Program-made: the position numbers and the translations under genes | In this document: positions 1 through 9,167 of the stretch, piece by piece | Layout: each line of letters opens with the position of its first letter | Numbering within the stretch: the first letter of the stretch is position 1 | NCBI GenBank assembly: GCA_004294095.1 | Contig: RDZR01000046.1 | Span: 1-46,678, forward strand | Reading direction: 5' to 3' | Source: Verrucomicrobiota bacterium | Lineage (GTDB): Bacteria; Verrucomicrobiota; Verrucomicrobiia; Verrucomicrobiales; Akkermansiaceae | Length of the DNA: 46,678 bases | The notes under the pieces: generated by a model | The model's database searches: none | Told to the model about the DNA's origin: nothing | The model's input: only the letters and a program-made list of their open reading frames with translations

Positions 1-641
1 TCCCAATAGCGTTTGGAAAATGTCTCGTGAGCCTTCGCCATGAAGCGCTCGAAGCCTGCCAGAGAATTATCTAACAGACCATGCTTTTCGCGGAATTTGA
101 CAGACTCTGGAGACCAGCATGCGCCTTTGGGGAAAAAGCAAATGTCGTAGAAAAATCCATCCACCTCTTTGCCGTAGCGGTCTAAAATTTCGCGAGTTAA
201 ATCTTCTAACAGTTGCTGATATCCTGGGTGCAACCAATTCACAAACGCCCACTGACCTGGGTGGCCCGTGTTCCAATCGCCAAACAAGCCATTTTGAAAC
301 ATCGTGCGCCACTCGGGATGTTCCGCCGTGAGCAAGGCATCCCAGCCGACGGTTACATAAATCGGGCAACGAATCCCCTCGCGGTGCAACGCTTCGATTT
401 GCTCACCTAACAGATCGCGGTCACTTGGCACCAGCTCGGGATGAGAAGCGCATCCTTTTGATGGGTAGTAGGTGTAGCCGTGATGGCACTTGGCGAAGAT
501 TGTGGCACTGTTGACATAAGCCTTTTTCATCGTTGCCGCGAATGCCTTGGCATCGAAATCTGCGGCGACTCCCGCAATGTGCTGCGAGGTATGAAAGTCT
601 AAATGGACTTGGCGTTGGTGAGTTTCTAACGGATGACTCAT
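1..641 (-). CDS. GHL6-type putative glycoside hydrolase, C-terminal part beyond window
   Basis: The frame starts at an ATG whose complement is at 639-641 and stays open to the left edge, giving the first 213 codons. I translated it by hand. Segments such as VHLDFHTS, IFAKCHHGYTYYPSKG, GIRCPIYVTVGWD, HPGYQQLLEDLTREIL and VDGFFYDICF fit the TIM-barrel of the hypothetical glycosyl hydrolase 6 (GHL6, alpha-amylase-like superfamily) group, where a beta-strand ending in an Asp (here FFYD) is probably catalytic. There is no signal peptide, so it should act in the cytoplasm. It lies 38 bp after the GH63 gene and is the last visible gene of the minus-strand carbohydrate block. Substrate is unknown. 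A GH29 fucosidase was considered, but the GH29 N-terminal signature is absent. Confidence 0.7.
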   Translation of the reverse strand, partial: MSHPLETHQRQVHLDFHTSQHIAGVAADFDAKAFAATMKKAYVNSATIFAKCHHGYTYYPSKGCASHPELVPSDRDLLGEQIEALHREGIRCPIYVTVGWDALLTAEHPEWRTMFQNGLFGDWNTGHPGQWAFVNWLHPGYQQLLEDLTREILDRYGKEVDGFFYDICFFPKGACWSPESVKFREKHGLLDNSLAGFERFMAKAHETFSKRYW

Positions 642-679
642 GGATGGTCTTTGGTGTGTGTCTTGGGTGAATATTTAGA

Positions 680-2392
680 TTAAACTTCTTTTGCGGCGAG
701 TATTTGAAAAACGCTTGCCGTCCAAGTGTAGGCGCGATCGCAAAGACCTTCGCCGCTCAAGGCATCAAAGTTTTCTGCCATGCCACTGCGCGCACATGTC
801 TTGCAAAACGCTCGTGATACTTTGCTGGCAAGTTGATCTTCTCCGCATGCGAGGAGGCCACAAATGATGAGATGCGTGGATGGCGCCCAAATCGGGCCAC
901 GCCAATATCCGTTTGGCTGATAGTGCGAGCTGTTAGGATTTTCAGTCGCAATTCCATGCTCGGTGATGAAGCGTTTTACTCCTTTGACGAGTGCCTTGCG
1001 CTGCTCTTCTTGCAAGCGTTGACCTAACAGAAGTGTCATGAATGGCACCAAACTATCGCCATCAGCGATTTCGTGCGTTTCCGATTTTGGGCATACAAAA
1101 TGATCATCACGCCATGAATGAGAGACCAGCTTTTGAAAGAGTTCGGCTGCACGCTGGCGCCATTTGGTTGCCTCTTTTGGTTTTGTTAGATGGTCGTAAA
1201 TTTCGGCAATCACTTCCATCTGGAGGATGAGAAACGTCGTGAGATCTGCGCCTTCCACTGGCGGGCCGGAGCCCATCACGGTCGCATTGTCCCACCCGGA
1301 GTCGTTGCCATGGTTGTAGTTAGGCAAGCCGTCGTGATCGTCATCGCGGTAAGTCAGCCACCAATCGGTCCATGGGATGAGGTGGCTGAGCGCCGTTTTG
1401 AGCTGAGCTTGAGTCGGCTTGAATCCTTGTTTGAGCATTTCACCCAAGGCCCAGCCATGCACCGGCGGCTTGGTGAAATTCCAAATAATTTCAGCGTCAT
1501 TGATGCAATCTGGTAGAGCACCCTGAGGATGTTGATGATCAAACATGACCATCCATTGGTCCCATGCGAGTTTGGGCTGCAATTTCGCCAAAGCAATCGA
1601 GTTAAAGCAATGATCCCAGCTCCACACATTGATCATCCAATTTTTGGACATCAGCATCGCCTCGCGTTGGAAATGACCGCGCGGAGAGACCAAGGAAGCC
1701 CAATTGATGTAAGCAGCCAGCGCCCTCGGTTCTTCTAGTTTCTTTGGCGCAGGCAGTGATTTTTCAAGCCACGCTAAATACTCAGCACTCGCACTTGATC
1801 TAGCAGAATCTAACGAAACTAATTTTTTAGGTGCTTTCCAAGCGGTGCAGAATTCTTCGATTTCTAACTCCCACGTCCCGCTGGAAGCAGCTTCAAGATC
1901 GATTTTGACGTGCTTGCAGGAATCTTTATCCCACGGTGCATCGATTTTCATTTCGCCAGCGCGCAGCGTGAGCATGAGCTGGCAGCGCTGTGCAAATAGA
2001 TTCAGCTCCCAAACGTGGCTGCCCGCAGGCCGGAATGTGGTATACCAGCCGCCATCGCCACTTAACCGCATGCCGAGGCCACTGCCGCGAAAGATCACAC
2101 GCTTTTCATCGATGAAGGCGATTTCGATTTTCTGATTTCCTTCGCCTAACAACTCAAGTGCTTCTGGCATGGCCCGCTCGGTGGCGGATAGCACCTTGCC
2201 ATTGATCATTGCTTCTAACCGAAAAATTTCTCGTTTATTCATCGGCACGGCACCCGCGGCGGTGCGGAAAAAAAGTCCAGGTTTTTTGCCTAATTCCTTC
2301 GCGCGTTTTTCGGGCAAACGACCGAATGCGAAGCGTGATCCGCGGCGGCTAAATGGGACTTGGGAAATATCAAAAGTAAAAGGTGCTTTCAT
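680..2392 (-). CDS. GH63-like glycosidase (trehalase/alpha-glucosidase fold)
   Basis: A 570-residue protein with a beta-sandwich-like N-terminal half and an (alpha/alpha)6 barrel in the C-terminal half. Barrel signatures are NVWSWDHCFNSIAL, HPQGALPDCIND, DSGWDNATV and NGYWRGPIWAPS. The Asp of GWDN (residue 368 from this start) lines up with the general acid of GH63/GH37 enzymes such as E. coli YgjK. Family members hydrolyse alpha-glucosides or mannosylglycerate-type glycosides; I cannot choose between these. The ORF could begin 36 bp earlier, but that start overlaps the upstream gene by 28 bp, whereas the chosen ATG sits 8 bp after the upstream stop and begins MKAPFTFD. There is no signal peptide, so it is probably cytoplasmic. 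It is translated between the beta-helix gene and the GHL6 gene. Confidence 0.82.
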   Translation of the reverse strand: MKAPFTFDISQVPFSRRGSRFAFGRLPEKRAKELGKKPGLFFRTAAGAVPMNKREIFRLEAMINGKVLSATERAMPEALELLGEGNQKIEIAFIDEKRVIFRGSGLGMRLSGDGGWYTTFRPAGSHVWELNLFAQRCQLMLTLRAGEMKIDAPWDKDSCKHVKIDLEAASSGTWELEIEEFCTAWKAPKKLVSLDSARSSASAEYLAWLEKSLPAPKKLEEPRALAAYINWASLVSPRGHFQREAMLMSKNWMINVWSWDHCFNSIALAKLQPKLAWDQWMVMFDHQHPQGALPDCINDAEIIWNFTKPPVHGWALGEMLKQGFKPTQAQLKTALSHLIPWTDWWLTYRDDDHDGLPNYNHGNDSGWDNATVMGSGPPVEGADLTTFLILQMEVIAEIYDHLTKPKEATKWRQRAAELFQKLVSHSWRDDHFVCPKSETHEIADGDSLVPFMTLLLGQRLQEEQRKALVKGVKRFITEHGIATENPNSSHYQPNGYWRGPIWAPSTHLIICGLLACGEDQLASKVSRAFCKTCARSGMAENFDALSGEGLCDRAYTWTASVFQILAAKEV

Positions 2393-2400
2393 TTTTTTTC

Positions 2401-4497
2401 TTAAATTCTTGGGCCGCAGATCGACCAATCAAACGCTTTGAACCCTATGAGATAAACTGGCGAGTTTTTTGGAAAGCTGAGGTTGGTCTTCGTTTCTTTG
2501 TATTTTAACGCACCGACTTGAGAAAGCCGATCATGCCCCGCAGCGAGCCATTCTTGGAATGAAATCTGATGCGGCACATCATCGCGCCAATCTGGATGCA
2601 CACTCGGCGGAATCGTTTTTTCATCAAAACCGATTGCATTCGCATTCGTGTGCACAGCCCGTCTGATATCGCCTCGATACGCTGCACTGTAGAGCGATTT
2701 TGCTGGGCCGAGAAAAACGTTGCTTACGACAGTTGCGGCGATGTGGTTCTCCACCCGCCCAACGCCGACGAACGAATCACCCGGACGAGCGAAGACGTTG
2801 TTGCGCACCACCAACTCGCGGGAAAAATGAATATTAAAGCAGGAGCCAAGCGTATCGTGAATCCAATTTTGCTCGAAAACCATGTGGGAGCTGCCTTCGT
2901 CCGGATATATTCCCCAGCCGCCGTAATCCGCTGCGGTGATGTGGTGAATGTGATTGCCGCGAATGATCGTGCCGGGCTGCACTCCTAACAGATAGATTCC
3001 GCCATTGTCACTCAGCACGCCTTCGCAAATGTCGTGAAGATGATTGTTTTCGATCCGAATATCGCGTGTGATCGTCTCGCGATAGCCCCAGCTCCAACCG
3101 CAAGAAATGCCGGTGTAGCAGGTGTGGGCAATTTCATTATGGGATAAATCGCAGTCAAATGCGTGGGTTAGCAGAATGCCACAGCTTTGATGGAAAACGC
3201 GCCCAACGTGGACGACGGTATTGTCCGTAAAACGAATGCCGCCGGTGCGATCTGAAGTTGGCCCGTCCAGTTCCACCCCACTGATTTTCACTCCGCCTCC
3301 GCCGAGCTGATGGAGCTTGTTGTTAGAAATTGTTAGATTCCGGCATCCTTTGCCAACTTCCACGGCAGTAAATCCGGTGTGCTCCACGGTGTTGTGGGTG
3401 AAATTACAATTTTTCGCCCATTGGTAATCGATAGCCGCAGGAACGTGAGCTGCCGATTGTGGTGCGCTACCGAGTGGAATTTCGTGAACCGCAGCGGCGG
3501 CTGTCGCATCGTGAGGGATCATTTCTGATGCGGGTTGATACCAATCGCTATGGCGGAAAGTAAGCCCGCGGAAGTTGATTTTCTCGACCACACTTGGCCC
3601 ATAAGGATCGCGCACATTGGGTCCACGGTTGAAAGCCTCGCCATGCACTTCGAGAAAGCGGGTCACTAGCGGCGCGCACACTTGGGTGTTTTCTAGCGTC
3701 TCGCCCGCCATCGGCAAATAGGTGAGTCGGCCACTCGAGCGATTCAAATACCACTCGCCGGGCTCGCTGAGTGCCTCGAACAAATTATCCACATAATAGC
3801 GGGCGAGCAGCGGATTGAATGACTCGTAAAGATTAAAGACTGAGCGCCGCGAGCAGCGCACCCAGCCGGTTTCTGGATTGAATTGTGGATCGGGCAAACG
3901 TGTCTCAACCCAATAGTGCAAGAGGACGATCTCCGCATCTGTTAGGCTTGGCCAGTTTTGAAAATCTTTTGCGGCAGGTTTGAAAAAATGATCACCTGCG
4001 AAGAGATCGCGATTTTCTGGGAAACGCATTTCTTCAATGCGGAAAGTATGCTCAGCCCCTTTGGCATCCGGAGAAAATTTAGGATAGCGGGCACGTGGCC
4101 GTCTGCTGCCTTCGACAAAAAGCGAACGGAAATACCAATGCCCACTTTTCACTTCGGGTAGATCGAGCACCCACGCGCGGCGTTTACCATGCGTCGTTTC
4201 CGTCCAACCATCGAGCACTCGCGCGCCATCGATGACGGGTTGCGCGTTTTCCCCGGCCTGATAGACGGTGTGACTATCCTCAGCGGTAAATTCGATGGTG
4301 TTAGAAATGGGATAGTGGCCATTTTGCACCACCACAGTCGCTTCGCCATGCAGTGCGCCGCTCGCCCTTAGCTTTCGCAAGGCATTGCGCGCACCAGAGA
4401 ATGTTTTCCACGGGCCACGCGATCCGTTGCGAGTGGCTTTGGCGGCGGTGCCGTCCGCCTCGTCATTGCCGTGAGGTGATAGATGAAAAACGGTCAT
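2401..4497 (-). CDS. right-handed parallel beta-helix protein, probable carbohydrate-active enzyme (GH141-like)
   Basis: A 698-residue protein. The N-terminus HLSPHGNDEADGT...GPWKTFSGARNALRKLR is the typical opening of large parallel beta-helix proteins that include GH141 members (alpha-L-fucosidase and xylanase activities are known there). Repeated coil segments follow, for example NLTISNNKLHQLGGGGVKI, DCDLSHNEIAHTCYTGI, DIRIENNHLHDI, TIIRGNHIHHI and LVVRNNVFARP. I see no signal peptide with either start, which is unusual for this fold and suggests work on an imported sugar inside the cell. The first possible ATG (4551) would overlap the GH94 gene; the ATG at 4497 lies 20 bp after its stop and begins MTVFHLSPHG, so I prefer it. 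Exact family and substrate remain open. Confidence 0.72.
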   Translation of the reverse strand: MTVFHLSPHGNDEADGTAAKATRNGSRGPWKTFSGARNALRKLRASGALHGEATVVVQNGHYPISNTIEFTAEDSHTVYQAGENAQPVIDGARVLDGWTETTHGKRRAWVLDLPEVKSGHWYFRSLFVEGSRRPRARYPKFSPDAKGAEHTFRIEEMRFPENRDLFAGDHFFKPAAKDFQNWPSLTDAEIVLLHYWVETRLPDPQFNPETGWVRCSRRSVFNLYESFNPLLARYYVDNLFEALSEPGEWYLNRSSGRLTYLPMAGETLENTQVCAPLVTRFLEVHGEAFNRGPNVRDPYGPSVVEKINFRGLTFRHSDWYQPASEMIPHDATAAAAVHEIPLGSAPQSAAHVPAAIDYQWAKNCNFTHNTVEHTGFTAVEVGKGCRNLTISNNKLHQLGGGGVKISGVELDGPTSDRTGGIRFTDNTVVHVGRVFHQSCGILLTHAFDCDLSHNEIAHTCYTGISCGWSWGYRETITRDIRIENNHLHDICEGVLSDNGGIYLLGVQPGTIIRGNHIHHITAADYGGWGIYPDEGSSHMVFEQNWIHDTLGSCFNIHFSRELVVRNNVFARPGDSFVGVGRVENHIAATVVSNVFLGPAKSLYSAAYRGDIRRAVHTNANAIGFDEKTIPPSVHPDWRDDVPHQISFQEWLAAGHDRLSQVGALKYKETKTNLSFPKNSPVYLIGFKAFDWSICGPRI

Positions 4498-4517
4498 GGG
4501 TTGTGTTGGAAATAATG

Positions 4518-6935
4518 TTAGATGGATGCCATTAGCACTTGGATTGTGCATGTGGATTTGCCGACGATCATCGATGCAGGAACGAGTGAATCGTCCATTT
4601 CTATTCCATCACAACTGACTTGTGCGATCTTGCACCCATTTCCAACCACTTCGATTTTTACTGAGCAGTCACGGAAGATTCGCGTGGCCGTATAGCCGGG
4701 CCAATCATGCGGTAAAGATGGGGCGATTTTTAATCCCGTCAGTTGTGGCCGAATTCCTAACAAATACTGAGTAGCCGCGATGTCCATCCACGCCGCGGTG
4801 CCGGTGACTTGAGTCACATTTGCCCAACCGAATTTGGGATTTTCCGGGCCGATGATGTTGCTGACGTAGGCGTAGGGCTCGGCCTTGTAGCGATCCAGAC
4901 CCACGCTTTGCAACGCAAGATGCGGCACCAGTTGGCGGTAGTAGTGCCACGCTTGATCGGCGCGGCCTAACATTGCCTCAGCCATGATTGCCCATGTGTT
5001 CGCATGGCAAAAAATCGCTCCATTCTCGCCGCAGCCGGGCGAGTAGCCGCTGTAGGGATCGAGCGCTTCGGGGAACGATTGGAAACTTGGAGTCAGCTTC
5101 GCGATTCCACAAAGTTTAGTGTCTAACATTTTACTAACAGAATCCATCGCTTGGCGTTTCTGTTCCTCACTGCCGACATCTGCAAGCACGGCCCAACTTT
5201 GAGTATTGAGCCAAATTTTCCCATACTGGCAATTGTTAGATCCGATCGCGACACCATCGTCATCGAAGCCGCGCCGCCACCATGAGCCGTCCCATGCACA
5301 GGCCAAAATCGCGTCGGCTTGTTTGGTGCGCAGTGCGACCATCCGAGCGGCTGTTTCATGCTCGCCACGGACCTTGGCGAATTCTTCTAACATCCCGAGA
5401 ATTTGGCAGTATTGCTGCGCGGCAAAGAGTGATTCACCTTTGCCTTTTTTGGAAAATTTTCCGATCGAATCATTCCAATCACCCTTGTGAGAAAGTGGAA
5501 TGTGATGACTGCCGAGATTGGCCTCCATGAAGTCCGGAATGCGGACAAGGTGTTCCCAAATCGTCGCGCTACCGATCGGCGTGAGACTATCGCCGCTCAA
5601 CCATGGCTCAGTTTCGTCTAACAAACTAAAATCGCCCGTTTCTGCTAGAATGGCGTAGGCCACCATCGGCAACCACAATGGATTATCGATGTGGATGTGC
5701 GGCTCGGCAGGAGTTTTTTCCACTGGATTGCACTGGTGAGGCGTGTGGCCATCTTCGTATTGCTGGGAAATGAGGTAGCGGAAAACGGACGTCGCCCACT
5801 CCGGATCGCGGTAAGCGATGGCAATCATGTCTTGGCAGGTATCGCGAAATCCCAAGGTGCGCACGCCGGCGGCATGTTGGCTCACCGAGCGCGAATATCT
5901 GCCGGTGTGCACGCTCTGCACTGGGTTCCACACATTGATTTGGCGCGCGATGTCTGGATCCGGCAATGCGGTATCTAACACACCCAGATGGCGGTCCCAC
6001 CATGCGTGCAATTCGTCGCGCAGGCGGTCGATGGTGGCGGCATTGCGCAGACGTGCCATGGTCGTTTTGACGGCTTCTTGCGCGCGCGGCCATTCGACGA
6101 TGGCTTGTGGCTCGCCCCCGAGGAAAAATTGCATGCGTTTTTCGCTTTTGCTGGGAATGTGCAACTCGCATTGCAGCGCGGCGCAGGGATCACCGCAGAG
6201 CATTTCAGAATTCGAGCAGGCGCCATTCTCGAGTGCGATGGGATTGCGCTCGTCGCGATAATTTCCCATAAACACATCGCGATCTCCATCAAAGCTCGTG
6301 ACCTTTTCCGATGCGCCAAAATACACCAGCGGGCAATCTGCTAGATACGGATTAAAGTGAAAATGCCGGTATAAATAGGTCACCGCGTTGGCTTCAGGAT
6401 CAAAGGCCGTGGCTAAATTATTTTTGACGTAACACGCCCAATCGACATCTTGCTTCCAATCTAACAGACAAAATTCGACGTAGCCGACGACGTCCATGCG
6501 CTGATCTTGCTCGCCATGATTTTTCAAATGCAGATCCCAGATCATCGTATTTTCACCTGGTGCGATCCATAAATCTAACAGTGCTTCGATATCGCCACGG
6601 CGTGCCGTAAATCGAGTGAGCCCTGGGCGATGTTCAGCTTGCCATGCATCGAGTGGTGTCTCGACTGGCCGCCATGAGGGCGACCAAACGACACCGTCCG
6701 CGCCCTTGAGATAGATGTAATATCCAGGAGAATCGAGTGGCAGATTGTATTGACGGTAGCGTGTGATGCGGTTTTTCAGCGGGCTTTTCCACCAGCACAT
6801 GCCGCCGCCGGCTTGAGAGACGAAGGCGTGGAGCGTGCCATTCGAGAGATAGTTAATCCATGGCTGTGGGAGGCGTGGATCGGTGATGACGATGGAGCGT
6901 TCTGAATCGCGAAATTGGTAGGGAAGAGAACTCAC
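4518..6935 (-). CDS. GH94 glycoside phosphorylase (cellobiose/chitobiose phosphorylase family)
   Basis: An 805-residue protein, the usual length for GH94. The N-terminal beta-sandwich opens with YQFRDSERSIVITDPRLPQPWINYLSNG. The helical barrel carries HTGRYSRSVSQHAAGVRTLGFRDTCQD and SHKGDWNDSIG...KGESLF. The Asp of GDWND (residue 486) matches the general acid of cellobiose phosphorylase (Asp490 in Cellvibrio gilvus numbering), and PYSGYSPGCGENGAIF and the final sandwich also fit. These enzymes split a beta-linked disaccharide with phosphate to give a sugar 1-phosphate, saving ATP. Substrate specificity cannot be read here. Start is GTG. The stop TAA lies inside a CTAACA word. There is no signal peptide. 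A 108-bp gap separates it from the kinase gene upstream, so a separate promoter may sit there, although I see no convincing -35/-10. Confidence 0.88.
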   Translation of the reverse strand: MSSLPYQFRDSERSIVITDPRLPQPWINYLSNGTLHAFVSQAGGGMCWWKSPLKNRITRYRQYNLPLDSPGYYIYLKGADGVVWSPSWRPVETPLDAWQAEHRPGLTRFTARRGDIEALLDLWIAPGENTMIWDLHLKNHGEQDQRMDVVGYVEFCLLDWKQDVDWACYVKNNLATAFDPEANAVTYLYRHFHFNPYLADCPLVYFGASEKVTSFDGDRDVFMGNYRDERNPIALENGACSNSEMLCGDPCAALQCELHIPSKSEKRMQFFLGGEPQAIVEWPRAQEAVKTTMARLRNAATIDRLRDELHAWWDRHLGVLDTALPDPDIARQINVWNPVQSVHTGRYSRSVSQHAAGVRTLGFRDTCQDMIAIAYRDPEWATSVFRYLISQQYEDGHTPHQCNPVEKTPAEPHIHIDNPLWLPMVAYAILAETGDFSLLDETEPWLSGDSLTPIGSATIWEHLVRIPDFMEANLGSHHIPLSHKGDWNDSIGKFSKKGKGESLFAAQQYCQILGMLEEFAKVRGEHETAARMVALRTKQADAILACAWDGSWWRRGFDDDGVAIGSNNCQYGKIWLNTQSWAVLADVGSEEQKRQAMDSVSKMLDTKLCGIAKLTPSFQSFPEALDPYSGYSPGCGENGAIFCHANTWAIMAEAMLGRADQAWHYYRQLVPHLALQSVGLDRYKAEPYAYVSNIIGPENPKFGWANVTQVTGTAAWMDIAATQYLLGIRPQLTGLKIAPSLPHDWPGYTATRIFRDCSVKIEVVGNGCKIAQVSCDGIEMDDSLVPASMIVGKSTCTIQVLMASI

Positions 6936-7043
6936 TAGTGGGTTGGGTTAATCAATGCCGAGTTGATGAAGGCATAGCCAGATTTGGACAAGATAATTAG
7001 TCGATCGTCCGTGCATTTACTCGGCTGTTAGAAAAAGAGAGTT

Positions 7044-7898
7044 TCATAAATCGCACAATATCAATGCTCCTATGATTCCGGCTTGTTGGCCGAGCATGGG
7101 TGCCCGGATGAAATTTTTGTCCTCCACAAGCGGGAAGTATCCAGCACTGAGGCGGCAGAGTTGAGTTTGGATTTTTTGGTGCAGACCTTCCACTTGGGCC
7201 ACGCCACCGCCGATCACGACGCACGCCGGGGCCACGATGGCGACGAGCGAGAGCACGCCATGAGCGAGATACCACGCTTGCAGTTCCCAAGCGGGATGAG
7301 TTGCAGGCAAACGATCTGCGGATTCATTCCAGCGCGCGGCAATCGCCGGGCCCGATGCCATGCCTTCCAAACAATCTCCATGAAATGGGCAAATTCCAGC
7401 GAACGCATCGTTTGGCTCGCGCGGCACTTTGAGGTGGCCAAATTCCGCATGCAGCGTGCCGTGTAGCAAGCGGCCTTCTGTGAGAATGCCAGCGCCGATT
7501 CCAGTGCCGATGGTGATGTAAACCAAGTCATCCACTCCTGCGCCAGCACCCACGCGTGCCTCAGCGAGTGCCGCAGCATTCACATCGGTATCCAGCGCGA
7601 GCTTGGCCTTGGGAAATGTGCGGGAAATAGGTTCGCAGATGGATGCGCCCTGCCAGTTTTTCTTGGGAGTCGCCAGCAAACGTCCGTATTGCTCATGATT
7701 TTTTTGCAGAACGATCGGCCCAAATGCTGCAATGCCAATCGATTTCGGATCGCCACGAGCCGCGATCCACTCACAGGCACGATTGAGCGTGGTGGCAGGA
7801 TCGCTCGTTGGGTAACGAATTTCTTCTAACACATCGCCTCGTTCATTGCCGATGGCGACGACCGTTTTGGTGCCGCCTAATTCGATTCCTGCGCGCAT
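7044..7898 (-). CDS. ROK-family fructokinase
   Basis: A 284-residue ROK kinase. It opens with the ATP-binding ELGGTKTVVAIG loop, has the TIGTGIGAGI segment, and carries the zinc-binding EFGH...CPFHGDCLEGMASGPAI motif, where the His and the Cys-His-Cys ligands are all present. The wording of that motif is typical of ROK fructokinases (ScrK, GmuE). It would phosphorylate fructose, or possibly another hexose such as mannose or glucose released by the neighbouring hydrolases, to the 6-phosphate in the cytoplasm. It follows nspC by 23 bp and precedes the GH94 gene, which supports a role in feeding sugars from that block into glycolysis. The start ATG gives MRAGIELGGTK, a normal beginning for the family. 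Confidence 0.85.
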   Translation of the reverse strand: MRAGIELGGTKTVVAIGNERGDVLEEIRYPTSDPATTLNRACEWIAARGDPKSIGIAAFGPIVLQKNHEQYGRLLATPKKNWQGASICEPISRTFPKAKLALDTDVNAAALAEARVGAGAGVDDLVYITIGTGIGAGILTEGRLLHGTLHAEFGHLKVPREPNDAFAGICPFHGDCLEGMASGPAIAARWNESADRLPATHPAWELQAWYLAHGVLSLVAIVAPACVVIGGGVAQVEGLHQKIQTQLCRLSAGYFPLVEDKNFIRAPMLGQQAGIIGALILCDL

Positions 7899-7921
7899 GG
7901 GTTGGTTTTTTGAAATAACTG

Positions 7922-9127
7922 TTAGGAAAGGCGATCGCGAAAATCTGCATACGAAAATTCGCGGATCACTTCGATTTTTCCATCCTCGTGTTGTAAGGCG
8001 ATGGACGGATGTTTCACGCCATTAAAAGTCGTTGTTTTGACCATCGTGTAGTGAGCCATATCGTCAAAAACGAGCTGATCGCCAACGCGCAATGGACGAT
8101 GAAATGCATAATCACCGATCACATCGCCCGATAGGCAAGTCGGCGCACCTAACCGATAGATCCACTCGCCACTTTCTGTGGCATGATGATAGTGCTCACC
8201 CTCAAGAATCACGGCAGGTTGGGGCGAGTTGGCATCAGCAGCGATTTCATGATCGACCAAAAAAAGCTCGGGGCGGTAGGGCATTTCTATCACATCAGGC
8301 ATGTGAGCTGTGGCGGAAATATCAAGAATCACAAGCCGGTGGCCAGCGGACTCAAAAACATCTAACACCTCGGCTCTTAGCACACCGCTGTGGATGGCGA
8401 CTGCTTCTCCTGGCTCTAACCAAACATCGAGTTGGTAGCGTTCTTGAGTTTTTTTAACGAGGTTAATCAAGCGCTGCCGATCATAGTCAGGCTTGGTAAT
8501 CCAATGGCCGCCGCCCATATTTAAGTAGCGGATAGAGGGTGTTTCTAACCAATGCCCGAATTTTTCGTGGACGGCATGCATCGTTGTTTCGAGATCATCT
8601 GCTCCTTGCTCGCATAGCGTGTGAAAGTGCAGTCCAGAAATGCCTGTTAGATCCGCATCTAACAATTGATCCGCCGTGATGCCTAGACGCGAGCCCGCAA
8701 CGCATGGATCATACATCGCCGTCTTGCCAGTCGAGCATTGCGGATTGATGCGCAGGCCACACTGCAATTCTCCGGATTGGAAGCGCGGGTGGGCCATCAT
8801 TTTTTCGCGATAGCGGAACCATTGGCTCAGTGAGTTGAAATCCAAGTGATCAGTAAATGCACAGAGTGCATCGATATCCTCATCCTGATAGGCAGGGCTG
8901 TAAGTGATGATGTGCTTTTGGAAATAATCCCGAGCAAGTTGCGCTTCCCATATTCCGCTAGCACAGCATCCATCGAGATCTTCTCGGATGAATGGAAATG
9001 CTTTCCAACACGAAAATCCTTTCAAAGCGAGGACCACATGGCAGTTCGCCTCCGTGCGAATCTGGCGCAAAATCGAGGTGTTTTTTTTCAGCGCGGCTAT
9101 TGAAATAAGGAACATGATTACAGGCAT
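7922..9127 (-). CDS. nspC: carboxynorspermidine decarboxylase
   Basis: A 401-residue PLP enzyme of the alanine-racemase/ornithine-decarboxylase fold III group. The PLP lysine is in LALKGFSCW (Lys36), GGGHW is the phosphate-binding glycine loop, and VWLEPGEAVAIHSG and LGAPTCLSGDVIGDY complete the active site; the Cys of TCLSGD is the usual partner residue. NspC decarboxylates carboxynorspermidine or carboxyspermidine, the last step of the alternative spermidine route. The partner carboxyspermidine dehydrogenase is not in this window. Translation could start at Met1 or Met5; Met5 (MFLISIAALKKN) looks more like the family start but I keep the longer form. The TAA stop sits inside a TCCTAACA word. 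It lies 40 bp after rodA on the same strand. Confidence 0.9.
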   Translation of the reverse strand: MPVIMFLISIAALKKNTSILRQIRTEANCHVVLALKGFSCWKAFPFIREDLDGCCASGIWEAQLARDYFQKHIITYSPAYQDEDIDALCAFTDHLDFNSLSQWFRYREKMMAHPRFQSGELQCGLRINPQCSTGKTAMYDPCVAGSRLGITADQLLDADLTGISGLHFHTLCEQGADDLETTMHAVHEKFGHWLETPSIRYLNMGGGHWITKPDYDRQRLINLVKKTQERYQLDVWLEPGEAVAIHSGVLRAEVLDVFESAGHRLVILDISATAHMPDVIEMPYRPELFLVDHEIAADANSPQPAVILEGEHYHHATESGEWIYRLGAPTCLSGDVIGDYAFHRPLRVGDQLVFDDMAHYTMVKTTTFNGVKHPSIALQHEDGKIEVIREFSYADFRDRLS

Positions 9128-9167
9128 GACTCAGCCGTGATTTCCACCTAAAATCCAGAACGAAAAC

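Noticed and set aside
2393-2428. 12-codon N-terminal extension of the GH63-like protein
   Set aside because: It overlaps the upstream gene and is unlike the family; the ATG at 2392 lies 8 bp after the upstream stop.
5683-6171. 162-residue minus-strand ORF
   Set aside because: It is another frame of the GH94 gene on the same strand; rich in His and Arg with no motif, while the GH94 frame has full family signatures.
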